This document shows positions 38,790-50,933 of a stretch of 64,000 nucleotides of DNA, piece after piece (the first letter of the stretch is position 1; the number at the start of each line of letters is the position of its first letter). Position numbers and translations under genes: made by a program. The notes below the pieces were generated by a model. That model made no database searches. It saw nothing but the letters and a program-made list of their open reading frames with translations, and was not told the origin of the DNA. Origin of the DNA: Neurospora crassa OR74A (taxonomy: Eukaryota; Ascomycota; Sordariomycetes; Sordariales; Sordariaceae); the NCBI RefSeq assembly GCF_000182925.2, contig NC_026501.1:9734894-9798893 (forward strand), written 5' to 3'.

Positions 38790-41700
38790 AACTCGATAGG
38801 GTTAATAGACTTGTTTACTAGTAAATACTCGTCAAAATCAAACTAATCATCATAATAATAATCAGGCAAAGCACCACAGCCACCCTTCTTACCTCTACTA
38901 CGTTTAATAGTTTCCCGGCCGCTTCTAGTATAGCTAGTAGGTGTATCCGCAGGCGGGCTGTTGTTGGCGGCAGTGCTAAATAGGGTGCTAGATAAGGTAC
39001 TAGAACTACTAGTAGTAGCGGCTATATATAATTAGGACTGGGTGCCGATGCGGTTTGGGTTGGGAGTAGCCGATACTTAGCAATTCCTACTTCGTAGTAA
39101 GCTGCGAATAAATGCAATCCTTCTAAATATACTAAGTATAGTAGACGCTAGGGCTGGGGTAGACTCCTAAGATTGGTTAATATTCCGAACTCTTAATACG
39201 GCCGTATCCCTAATAAATAAAGGCCTAGAGCGGAGCTTCTTAGGTAGCGGAGGGGTGCTTGTATTAGTAATAAGTACGTTAATAGCCGGTAAATTAAAAA
39301 GAATTAGTTTAACTAAACTAGGCCGATGTTTAAACTACTTTATAAGCGAAATAGCTTTAGGAGTACCGAGGGTAATAGCTAGCTACTAGAATAATTTTGT
39401 AGAAGAATATGGCGATGACTCCGGTAGCAGGGACAACAACTCAGAAGATTCTATAGCCTCTACAATACGAAAACAATCCGCCTCCTCCTCTTTCTTCTTT
39501 ACCTCCTCTATAACACAAACAGCCTCTTCTTCATCGACCTTCTTTTTAGCTACAACAAATTACCGGAAATACTCCTACTCCTCTTTCTTCCTAACTTCCT
39601 CTTACTCGGCCTCTACTTAACAACAACAATAATCCTCAACCGCCTTCTTTATCCTCTCCTCTTTACAGCGTTCCTACTCTTTCTTTTCCGCTACCTCCTC
39701 TTCGTCGAAAAACAACCTCTTGATTTTGCGCTAAGCGTTGTCAATATATGCAAACTTCGCTTCCTATGTCTGGAGGTTTAAATCGGTAGTATTGTCGGCC
39801 TAGTCCTTTTGCTCCTGTAATTTAATAATGAACTTCTGGGGTAAATTGCTAGCCCGGAAATTATAGAGTAATTCGAAGTAAAGTGCCTCGTATTTCTCTT
39901 GGGCCGTAGGCGGAGGTATTAGGGTAGGGTTATTATATAAACGTTGAAGATATTGGAGGATATTCTCGCTTCGGACAACCTAATTAATATTATAGTTATC
40001 ATACTAAGAATCGACGTAGTCGTCTAATTAAATACGAATATCTTAGGGAAAGTTACACTACAATAATTCGAACTCTTATATAGCCTCTATATACTTCTGT
40101 ATTTTAGTATTTATCTTAGGCGATAGAGGCGAATTAATTAGGGCGGGCAACGCTAATTTGGAATATACCGGAAGATTAGGCGATATAGCCGTAGGCAATA
40201 CTAGTCTAAGCGATACTAATCTAAGTAATATAGGGGCGGGCGGTTTAAGGGGAAGGTCGGTAGGAGGGTCGATAGGATTGCCCGTTCTTAATTACTATAA
40301 GTATTTAAATATTACGTTAATTCGAAGATGAGATCGGTACTTAGGGTTATTACCGTAATTATTAATCTATTTAAATACTTTCTTCTTTTTATCGCTTTTA
40401 AAAGGGTTTTCATCAAAGTATTTATTAATAAGGGCGATTTTATTACTAATTACTTCGACTAATTCAACTTCTTCAAATCTAATTAATAATAAAGTAATAA
40501 TAGAAGACGGAATAATATTAGACAATAAAGCAGTCTCTTCGATAATAGGAAATAGCTCCCAATTTTTAATTAGACCTAGAATCGGCTCTATAATAGGTAA
40601 TTTAATAATAGTAAATTCCTTTTCCCGTATTATTTTTTAGGCCCGCACTTTAAAATCGGGTATAACTATACGTTAAAGGTTATATAATTTATTTTACGTT
40701 AAAATAAATATTATTATAATATTATTATATATATCGATAAATTTATTTCGGATTAAATACGAAATAGATTCTAATTAATTAAAGAATAGCTATATATCTT
40801 CAGACTTAACGAAAGTATTCTATATATTAGTATAATAGGGTAGGGCGGTTGGGGGTGGTAGTAATTAGTAGGATAGTAATAATAATTCTAATTAGGAAGA
40901 AATCTTAATAATTAATTTAATAGGCTCGGCAATAGGAAGTTCGGTAGCCGGGGTTATTATTGGTTTATACGGTCCAAAATTGGAAGGAGGTATTGGAATT
41001 TCCTTAACCGGTTTTTTTATAATATTAATATTAAGAGCGAGAGCGCTCTTTAATTTCGGCTATAGCAGTAATTTAAGTAGTAGAACCGGTATAATCTTTA
41101 TTAGTTTAGTTAGTTTATTACTTACGTAAAGGTTATTCTTTAAATATTACGTATATTACTAAATTTAAGTAAAGAATTTATTAAAGTTATTAATTATATT
41201 AAGGGAAATTTGGATATAATTACGCAACTACTTCTTTTGTACGGCTATCTCTAGAAAGTTTCTTTTTTATTCAATTACCCAATTATTGAACTACAATCCC
41301 TAAATATTTATTATAATTAACCTATATAAAGGCTATACTAATTGTTTCTTCCTAGCAAATATTAGCTTTAGCGGCGACTTAGTACGTATACGTTTAGGGG
41401 GTTGTTTATTATCGGATGAATTAGGCAATATAGAAATAGATAGAGATAGTACGGCGGTAGGAAATATAAATATTTCTATTCTCTCTCTTAATAATTTATT
41501 AGTAGCAATTTTATCCTATTTAGCTTAGGTTCTAAGGGTAGTAAAAATATTACGAAGTATAGCATCCGAAATAGGACCCTTCGGGGAAGCGATAAACGGA
41601 TCGTTGTTATCCGATATCGGCTGGACTCTACTGGGTTATATAATTACAATAGGTTTATCTTCCGACGAATTGCTATATATTAGCGATGCCGGAGGCGGGG

Positions 41701-42640
41701 GTGAATTATTAGTACTATATTACTACTAATATACCGTAGGGTCGAATATTACTTCGAATAGTATAGTAGTAGCAATATCAATAAGCTTATACTAGCGGAA
41801 TATATTAAGCTCGACGTTTTTAAATTGCGGGTAAACTATTAGTAAATTAAACTCGTTATTGTATTTTACGCGATAATTTTCATCGTAATACCAATCCTTT
41901 AATTTAAATACCTATTTAATATAGCTACGACCCTCAGCAATTATAATACGTCGCTTTACTATATAAGTTTCGGCTATTTGTTGAATTATAGTAATAAAAA
42001 TTATTTTTAGAAAGAAAAATAGGAATTTAATTCGATCTATAAAATTCTCTTCCTAATTAAAGTACGAAGTAACATACTTAAAAATATTATTGAAGAGAAC
42101 CCAATTTAGCTTAATATAAACCTAATTCTTCGTATACTTAATATTTTTATCCTTAAAGTAGTATTTAGGGGTAGCGAAATTAGTATAATTTGTATAGAAT
42201 TGGAAGTTTTACTTATAGTCCTTTATTTAACCTATAATTAATTTATATATTTAATTCTAAAGAATCTTTACCTTAAGGGTATTAAAACTTTTACTATACT
42301 AATTATATAACTTCTAAAAAGTTAAAGACAATATATTGAAGTCTAAGAAAATTTTATATATAACGGTAGTAAATAAAATATTCGAATAAAAAACGAAATA
42401 GACCTTATAATTAAAGTAATTAACTTCATTCTTTATTCGGGTTATTTTATCCTTAGTTAGTTTATTAAAATCGTAATACTAATTAATATTTATAAACCGA
42501 AAGTCGAATTCAATTATCGACCAGAAACTCGCGTACTTAAGTAGCCGAAATATATCCGGGTATACTTACTATAACTTACTATAATAGTAATAAATAATAA
42601 TTAATATTTATAGACGGAAGTAGATAAATATCTTATACTT
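38790..42640 (-). pseudogene. Long RIP-decayed unknown reading frame, divergent from the KDZ transposase
   Basis: On the minus strand one reading direction is coherent for about 3.8 kb, with stops mostly TAG/TAA as expected from former Gln/Trp codons. Visible features include an N-terminal hydrophobic/aromatic part and a middle Pro-rich, low-complexity part near 40,200. Between about 40,100 and 39,450 lies a helical, strongly charged coiled-coil-like segment (DEEEVAEKE, KEERIKKAVEDY, EEVRKKEE). A Ser/Pro-rich region then leads to a basic SGRETIKRSRGKKGG stretch near 38,900. I do not recognise the protein. Its position head-to-head with a KDZ transposase relic suggests it is an accessory gene of the same element. 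Confidence 0.5.
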
Positions 42641-43479
42641 ACTTAATTGTAGCCTTCTCTCTTCTACTACACAAGACTAATCTACCTAAAGTTGCCTTGC
42701 AAATTAGTAATTTAATTAGCGTACGCAGCTCGAATCGTTGCAATCCTCTTAATAATATACGTCGTCCCCGGCTGCTTATAAATACTACAAGCGATTGCCC
42801 AGAATTACCTTCCATTACTAACTAAACAAGCGGGACGGGTATTTAACTCTAGCGTATTTAATTAATTTATTTACCTCTAATAACGTAGGCGCTAAATATA
42901 ATAAACCTTTATCGCCTCGCTTATACTTTAATAGGATTTACACTTAATACTAATAGCGCTACCTTTAGTATATACTGGCGGGGGAGGGCCTACATCTTCC
43001 TCTTCGTAGTCTCCTATTATACTACGTTTAATAAGAGACCGATATTATTGTATCCTTATTTGCATTGCAATACAATACGGTTGAAGTATAAAGATAGAGG
43101 AGAGGAGTAGAGGAGGAAAATAGAGGATAGAAATATAGTAGATAGAAATCCTTTTAGGAGGGGTAGTAATTTGTATATTTAGTAGTAAATGCCTTACCTT
43201 TATTATTTACTCTAGCGTTATTACATTATTAAATACTTAAGAGTAAATAGTAATTAAATAATATAAGTATTTGGCGATAACCGAGTAAAAATAAATAGTA
43301 ATTTTACTAATAATATTTTATATATCCGTATAGTAATAGTAAAGTAAATAGGATATAAATATTTATTACGTTGTATTATCCTATTATTTACCCTACCCTT
43401 ATTATATTTAAAATTATCCGCCCGTTTTACCGCATCTATATTTAATAATTGGAAATATCTAATAAAAATCCGTATTATC
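42641..43479. other. Spacer between divergent transposon genes
   Basis: No coherent reading frame crosses this roughly 840-base stretch, which includes patches of more normal composition (about 42,650-42,830 and 42,960-43,010). It would be the shared promoter region of the two divergent frames. Confidence 0.45.
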
Positions 43480-46400
43480 GTTAAATCGATCGAGCGGCGT
43501 TCGTTACATTACTTATTATAAGAAGTGCGAAGCGGAATAATGTAATTAATAAAGAACAATTTAATAGTAGATTATCGTACGTTATACAATTAGCGAAGGA
43601 TATAATTAATATAATTAGTAATTAAAATAAGGGAAATATTACTCTTAAGTAAAATATCGTCTAGGATATTACTTAGGAATATTTCGAAGATATAATAATA
43701 ATCGACCTTGCGTCGCTATAGGTATTATTAACCGGCGAAAATACAAATATATAGCAATCGACTAACGAAAATATAATATTAAATATTAAATAGTCGGGTA
43801 GTTTTAGATTAAATAACCTACCGTCGCCGGGTAGTAGATAGTAGATAAATTCGGATATAGAATTAGAATTAATATTTAAGGAGGAGGATAATAGTAAGTA
43901 TTATTATCGATTTAAATTAATATAGTATAGTTCGAATAATTGTACTAACTTATTTATAGGACTTATAGATACTAACGAACTTTATTATAGCGACCTCGAC
44001 AATATTATAGCCCAAATAGCACGTACCGATATACTACTCAATAATATACTTAATATAGGCAATTATAAGGATTGTATTATTGTTACAATAAATTCAGAGC
44101 TATTTAAAGTCGATAAAGGCCTAGAACCTATTTACCCTCGAATAGAAGGCGATATATCGATGCTACTACCTATTTATTAAAATAAATAGATTTAAATATT
44201 AGAATTCGAAATATTAATTGCATCGTTTACTAAATTAATAGGCCTTAATCGATAGTTCTAGGATACTTTACGCAATATTTTTCTCTTTATTAAAGGTAAT
44301 AATAGTAAAATACCCAATATAATTAAATTACTACCCCGCTAACTATTAATACTAATTAGGAATATATAATCCTATATATTAATAATAAATATATAGGAGG
44401 CGAAGATACCGTTAGACGTACTAAAGCTTCCGATATTACTAATTTAATTAAAACCCGAAGAATATTATAAAATTAAAATACTTTATTAGCGTTAAAATGC
44501 TATTAAAGTAATTAATATTACAATAAGGGCTACGAAAGTAGTAGTACGAATAAAGGGAAAGGACAATAAAGAAGTTCGTATATTAGTAAAAGTAGTAAAG
44601 TATATTCAAATAAGGGCTAATAAATTTAAGAGTGTAGGTATAGATATAATGGCTACTAGTAATAAAGATTTTAATAATATTATATTACTAGTAGTCGCTA
44701 CCCCTCTTATATTTTTCAATTTACTTATACTATTTAAAAATATTATTATATTAAATATCGGGAAAAGAGTACATAGCGGTCCCGGCTACTTTATTAATTT
44801 ACCCCGGGAATTCTTCGAATCGTACGCGTAATTATTATTAGTACGTATAATATTTGGCTAATATACGTATATTATCCTCAATAATACGAATAACGATAGT
44901 AATAGCGATAGCGATAGCAATAATACATTAAAAGGCCTACCTATTTTCCTAAATAATTGGATTTTCTACTACTATATAAAGTCTCGCTACTATTTGGCTT
45001 GCAATAATATTCCTAATTTACAAATCCATATTAATATATATATCGGTAGGGTGTATAGTATTGGACTAGACCGCCGTAGGAAGCTATATATAAATATTCC
45101 CTATTAAATATGCTTATAGATATAAGAGGTATACCGGCGTAGAGTACTTATATTATAGAATTATAATAATATAGGTATTATTATACTAGAATAAGAGTAG
45201 TACAAATTAATTTTAGTAAATAAATTCACGTATATCCCTAAGACTAAGGCCTTTACCTATATTAATATATATATTAATTATTATTTTAGGGAGGATTATT
45301 AAAACCCTAATATTAAACCCACAAGGCCGAGACTGGGTAGATAATAAAGTGGGCGTAACTAACTAGAATCTAAGTAGGAAGTACTATTCCCCAAATATAG
45401 TAACGCTATATTCTAAGTACTATAGGATAAAAATAACGAATATTATATAGTACGGCGAATAATAATATAATATCTATAAAGCGACTAAAATGCAACTATT
45501 ATACCTATATACTATATTTACTTAATTAGAGCCGAATTAGAATTCGAGCATTTTATATAGTATATATTTAAATACGAATAGGATTAATATTAAGAAGGTT
45601 ATATACTTATAATCTCTTTTCCCTACATCGATTTTATTAATAGTTTTAATATCTTCTATAATTCCTACCGTATATTAATAGAATTCTATTTTACTCTAAT
45701 TAGCTTAACAATTAAAGAGCGCTTACAACTAAAGAGTATATTCCTACTAATTTTAAGACTTTATAATTTAAAATTTTAGGATATTACTAAAGCTTTAAAG
45801 ACTATAACGAAGTTAGACGAAAGTATAGTTATAGATATCCCTAGCCGTAGACAAAGTAAGGTACTACTATATATATTTCCTATTTATTATATTAAGAATA
45901 TACCTTAATAGGCGGAAAATTATAGATTTAAAGGACCTTATAGTATTAAATTCTATTAATATTGCTTTATATCTACAATAGTTAGCTAGCCGGATAATTC
46001 CAACGTACAAATTAATTTTAATATTATTACTAATAGCCGGTACTACTTCTAGATTTTAGAAATATAATAGTATATAGTATTAATAAATAATTTTAACGCC
46101 CAAAAATTTGGAACTTAATAGGGTATTAAAGAACCTTTCCTAATACTAGTAAATTTATTACTATATTTAAACATCGTTATAAGTCGCCCCCTAAATACAA
46201 TATATTTAAAATTCAATAGCATTACCCAAATAATATACAAATTACTTTACAATAGTATTTTAACGCCAGCGGGCAAAATAGACTATATAGTATAATTATA
46301 TTTATAACCGTTTCTACCGGGTTAGCAATACTTATAATTACTATTTAACTATCGACTAAACTAATAAATAATCTATTATAGTAAATAGTTAATTATTGTA

Positions 46401-47640
46401 CTAATTATAATACTATACTAGCTAAAAAAAAATCGTATAAATACCAAATTTTATTCCTATATAGAAGTAAAAACTAATAAGAATCTAGTCGAACTTATTA
46501 TAGAGACTTTAATTAAATTAGTAAAAAGTTTAATAATTTTAATAAACGTTAAACCTTCGAATTACAATCTTCAATAACTACCAGAAATCGTTTATAAAGT
46601 ACAGCATCTATATAACTAATTATATTTTATAGTATTTATATTAATTATATCCGGGTCGGTTGCCTTATCGGCCGTAGGAATTCCCGGATCCGGGAGCAGT
46701 GCAAAGACCCCCGCCAGCGCTAGTAGAAGTATACTAGCGTAAAGCCAACCCAAAGGTAGTATTAAGGGTTAAAAACGAATAATTAAATACGAGAAGATTA
46801 CTATACGACCGAATATTTATATTAGGGTCTATTATAAAGATTTTACGAAGGAGTATAGCCTGCTAGTAAATTGCAATACACTAACGGGCGAGGACATGCA
46901 TCGGTAAGTGGAGCTCCCTCGTCCAAATGCTATATTATCGCAAGAAAGGAAAGTGCAAGTCGTAACACCGGCAATGAAATAAACTAGTAGAGACTTGGAT
47001 AATAGCATAGTAGTATAAAAGGCCGCGATTGTGAAAAATTGGAAGATAAATTTTAACTCCTATATATCGTCGCTGACCGAATCCGTTAATAGCTATTTTA
47101 AGCGCCGAATATACGAAACGAACTATTCCAATATTAAAAAGATCCTATTTATAAAAATCAATTTTCAATAAACTATATACCTTATACTATTCAATATATT
47201 TTAAAATAACGACCCCGAACTAACGGCCTAAATAACGCAATTGTTACACAAATGCCCTACTCTTTTCGATATAGTCCTTTCGCATTCCGATTGTAACGAA
47301 CTAGATAGCCAAAACAAGGACGACGAAGTTGAAGAGGAAGTAGCGTATTTTAGCAACAAAAATTATATAACACTATATATTATTAATAAATTCCGGTCAA
47401 CTAAAGTTAAAGCTTACTATATAGCTAATAAAGGTTAGCGTTTACCCCTACGTAATATACTCGACAAAATAATTATATAGTAGTTAAAGCTATTACGATA
47501 TATATATTACTATAATTTTAGTACGCCCGAAAGCGAGCTATTATTCTTCAAAAATAAAATAATTAAGTAGGTAGAGAAATTTAGTTTTATAGATAAGTAC
47601 GTACCCTATCTATATAATAGCGAACGCTAAATATAAAGCC
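43480..47640 (+). mobile_element. RIP-decayed KDZ (Plavaka-like) DNA transposase
   Basis: A plus-strand frame broken by stops shows a series of motifs typical of fungal Plavaka-type KDZ transposases. An IDFINSFNIFYNSYR segment at about 45,630-45,685 corresponds to the I-D-D-F-G-x-Y-R-N-S-Y-R region around the first catalytic Asp. NIP-stop-stop-AEN-x-RFKGP at about 45,897-45,945 corresponds to DMPQQxENxGFKS. A later segment (ILTPAGKIDY, 46,257-46,286) and a NCNTLTGEDMHR / YETNYSNIKKIL pair at about 46,880-47,140 also match. Catalytic Asp codons appear as Asn and Cys as Tyr, as RIP would give. The last 65 codons before 47,438 are open. The gene is dead, and terminal inverted repeats were not found. 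Confidence 0.72.
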
Positions 47641-47649
47641 GTTAACGGA

Positions 47650-49430
47650 ATCTAGTAATTATACCGGACGCTAATATAAATTTTTAATAATTTTCATATT
47701 ATTAATTAAATACCATATCCACAAATAATCATTTCATTATTCCGAATCCATCCTTAGAAATACGGCTCAAATTTGCAAATTTAAGAAATAATTTAAATAC
47801 ACCGCAATTATACGCTACCAACTTATACGTACCGGAAAATATAGTATTTTTACACCCCAAATCCCTATACAAAATACTCAATTTTCCTTACTCCGATTCA
47901 TATATATACTACGCAACGCGTATTATCTGCGGCGTCGCCCAACCAACTCCAATTACGAATATTACCGCCGTCTTCGCTATTCTATAAAATAATTAATAGT
48001 ACTTCCAATACGTATTGAATTATTAATAACCGAAGATAATAATTTTACCTATACTTCCGGACATTAAATATTGCTACTTAAGTATATTTAGGCATTATAG
48101 CAAACGGTACAACTATATTAATAAAAACGCTAACATTTTACTTTTTTTTACTAGTACTTTATACTACCAATTTATATTTAAATATAAGAACTACATCTAA
48201 TACCTATTATAAAATAATAATTTAAAATAATATTGCATTAGCCGTATTAATCACGTCTTTAAGCAGGACTACTATACGAAAAGCCATATTTTTATCCTTA
48301 TTATACCGATTAAATATATAAATAATTAATACCTTATTCTAAACTTAGAAATTATAGAGGAAACAAATAAGCCTATTATTATTAGGTTAACAACTATATA
48401 GCCTATCTCTCTATATATAGTCCGTATAAACGGCGTTAGAATTATTTGGGTCGACTAGGACATACACACCCTCTAAATGGATTACCGCGACAATAACGCA
48501 TTCCGTCTAGTATAATTAATATTAATATCCCGGCTAGTACCCAACAATTTCGCCCGAGTCCAATAATAAAAATTTAATTATTTAATTCAGTAGTTTCGCT
48601 ATTAACCTATATATATAGTACCGTACCGGTAGTAAATATTCGTATAGGAAATGTTAAACATATAAATCTCCGTCCGTAAATTATCTGTATATTCTACTTA
48701 AAGTAGATATATTGTACTAACTTTTATATATATACTTATAATATAGTAATTAATAATAATATTTATTTCGATATTTATAAATACTAAATTACATTTAGGG
48801 TACCGTACTTATACTAAAATACTATTAGTAAATCTAATTAAAATATAGTTAAAATGTAGTTATTTACTATTATTACTAAGCTTATATACGTCCGTAGTAT
48901 CGAAATTACTAACGGCAATATAAACAATATATACTATAGCGTAAGTTTCTTAAGTAATATTTACCGAGTACCGAAATTAACAACCGTCTAAATACAATTA
49001 ATTATATAGTAATTCTACTATTACTGTAAATCCTTAAAGGAATAGTCTACTTACTATATATTAACGATAAGCAATAGGAAGCAAATATTTTTATCCTATC
49101 CTACTATCTACGGAATAAAATTCCGGCCTGTTATATCCGTCTACAACTACTATGCAATATATTCCTATCTTTCTATAAATAAAAACCCTAAACAAACCGA
49201 CTATATACATTTATTAGGGAATTTAATAATCGGTTAATACTATCGCTCCCTCTATTCTATCTCCGTTTTTATAATACTTGCCCGTACAAATAGTATTCGC
49301 TAACTTAACCGTACTAATATATAAGTAATAGAATATAATAATATACAATACTACAATATCTTATAATAAATAATTAAAAGCCTCTTTCCCCGTATTTCTA
49401 TATCTCTCTATATCTCTTTATTTCTTTCTC
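47650..49430 (+). pseudogene. RIP-decayed unknown reading frame downstream of KDZ transposase
   Basis: A second coherent plus-strand frame, with stops at probable Gln/Trp codons, follows the transposase. It is hydrophobic and aromatic-rich, and shows repeated Ile/Tyr/Asn substitutions typical of RIP. I recognise no domain. It may be the C-terminal part of the transposase gene after an intron, or a separate element gene. Confidence 0.4.
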
Positions 49431-50154
49431 TTTCTCTATCTTACATCTTCTATTAATATTTTTACTATTTTATAATATATAGACTTTCATTTACTATAAT
49501 ATAATAACTACTAACTTATAGCCTCTTTATATATATTTTACGTATACAATATAGTAATAGCTTTAATTATATATTAATAATACAACTATACGTTAATATA
49601 AGTATTTAATCCGGTATATAGCCGTACAACCGTATAGTAGTATAGCCGTACAAAGCTAACTACTATAGTAGTCTATATTGTAAGTACAATTACTGTATTA
49701 GATTAGAGTCGCGAATAAATACTAATATAGTCCGTATATAGAATTAAGGTCGGGGTTGGAATTAGAATTACAAATTAGAGTCGCAGATTAGGGTCGCAGA
49801 TTAGAATCGCAAGCAACTACCAGCGTAGTCCGTACGCGGGATTAAGGTCGGAATTGGGGTTCGGGGTTCGAACGGAATATAAATTACTAAATAAAATATA
49901 CTTAAGTACCGTACGTGCAGTTGTAAGCCTAACGGGCCGCCTCCTATCCGTATATATAGTCTATATACTCTTATTAATACAGCCCCGAGCTAAATTAGCG
50001 GTTCCAATACACATTTATAGCGGCGCTAATACCCGAAACTTAGGGTAACCGGATTAACTAATTAAATTCTTTACTTACTTAATAGTATTAGATCTAACAA
50101 TAAGGTTAGTAAAATACAATAAAGATAGTATACTTATCTGCTCTAAGATTTAGA
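49431..50154. other. AT-rich region with partial tandem repeats
   Basis: This is non-coding apart from an unremarkable 64-codon frame at 49854-50048. It includes the two 63-bp repeats at 49701-49861 and four GATTAG-R-R-TCGC-like words between them. No gene is supported. Confidence 0.5.
49701..49861. repeat. Two 63-bp direct repeats with unequal RIP
   Basis: The units at 49701-49763 and 49799-49861 align end to end with almost only C/T and G/A differences. The second keeps the C and G states. Short GATTAGRRTCGC words fill the space between. The first unit is clearly more mutated than the second. Confidence 0.7.
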
Positions 50155-50398
50155 ACTATCCTTAAGGGCCCCCTTTAAGCCTGGACACCCTCCTCATATT
50201 ACTACTGTGGTAACTATAATGCGGGAGCATCGCATGTATAATTAGATTAATTAACTAGAGTAGACTAGGTATAGCTATAAGCTATACCTACCCCCGATAG
50301 AGGCACTAGCATTTGCCCAGGCACGTGCTATAGCACGTACCCGGCTGCCCGGTCGCTGGACCTACAAATTGGTTGCGAGGACCTACCTCACTTTATAC
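50155..50398. other. Less mutated patch with two palindromes
   Basis: This patch of normal base use inside RIP-decayed DNA holds an 11-bp inverted repeat around a 3-base loop at 50266-50290 and a 16-bp perfect palindrome at 50323-50338. It lies immediately upstream of the small MPSTS frame and may be a promoter or a transposon end. Confidence 0.5.
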
Positions 50399-50644
50399 AT
50401 GCCCTCGACCTCGGCCCTTAATCGGAGCGCTAAGAAGGCGCTAAGATACGCTAAGACTAACCTCGGCCTTCAATCGGAGGACTTTAACGTACACAAAAAT
50501 GAAAATTGGTACTATGCTGTCTTACTACAAGCTAATATTAATAATATAATAATGTATACTTATTTAGGTTTAGTTTTCAAAAATGTTACGCAAAGATGTG
50601 CTTCACAAGTGATGACAATAGAGAATGATAATATAAGCAACTAG
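50399..50644 (+). CDS. Hypothetical 81-residue protein (MPSTSALNRSAK...)
   Basis: This open frame starts at an ATG in less mutated DNA and is free of RIP-type stops. The product begins MPSTSALNRSAKKALRYAK and is basic at first, then neutral. I recognise no family. The same start sequence recurs at 37719, and a third partial copy of the CTCGGCCTTCAATCGGA word lies within this frame at about 50,461-50,479. A Copia-type LTR begins two bases after the stop, so the stop may be incidental and the gene cut short by the insertion. Confidence 0.35.
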   Translation: MPSTSALNRSAKKALRYAKTNLGLQSEDFNVHKNENWYYAVLLQANINNIIMYTYLGLVFKNVTQRCASQVMTIENDNISN

Positions 50645-50645
50645 T

Positions 50646-50922
50646 TGTTAGACAGAGCAATAGTACATAACGATTAACAACAGTCTTATTAAAGGAAGTT
50701 AAAGATAAGAGCTATCGCGAGCCTCAACTTAGAACCTCGTATATAATTTTACTAAATATAAGTAAAATAAATATAAAATTAGTATAATATAAATTAATAA
50801 TCCGTTAAATTTAATAGAGGTTAATAGGACGAATACTCTTATATAGTAGACTATATACTCTAGCGAGTATTTACTATAATAAAATAGAGTATTTAAGTAT
50901 CTACTAAAAATACCTTATAACA
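50646..50922 (-). repeat. Copia-type LTR (277 bp)
   Basis: It begins TGTTAG and ends ATAACA in plus orientation. On the minus strand the purine tract CGAGGGGGAGA immediately precedes TGTTATAAGG, the classic junction of polypurine tract and 3' LTR in Ty1/copia elements. The element would therefore lie at higher coordinates on the minus strand. No second LTR copy was found by eye. Confidence 0.6.
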
Positions 50923-50933
50923 TCTCCCCCTCG

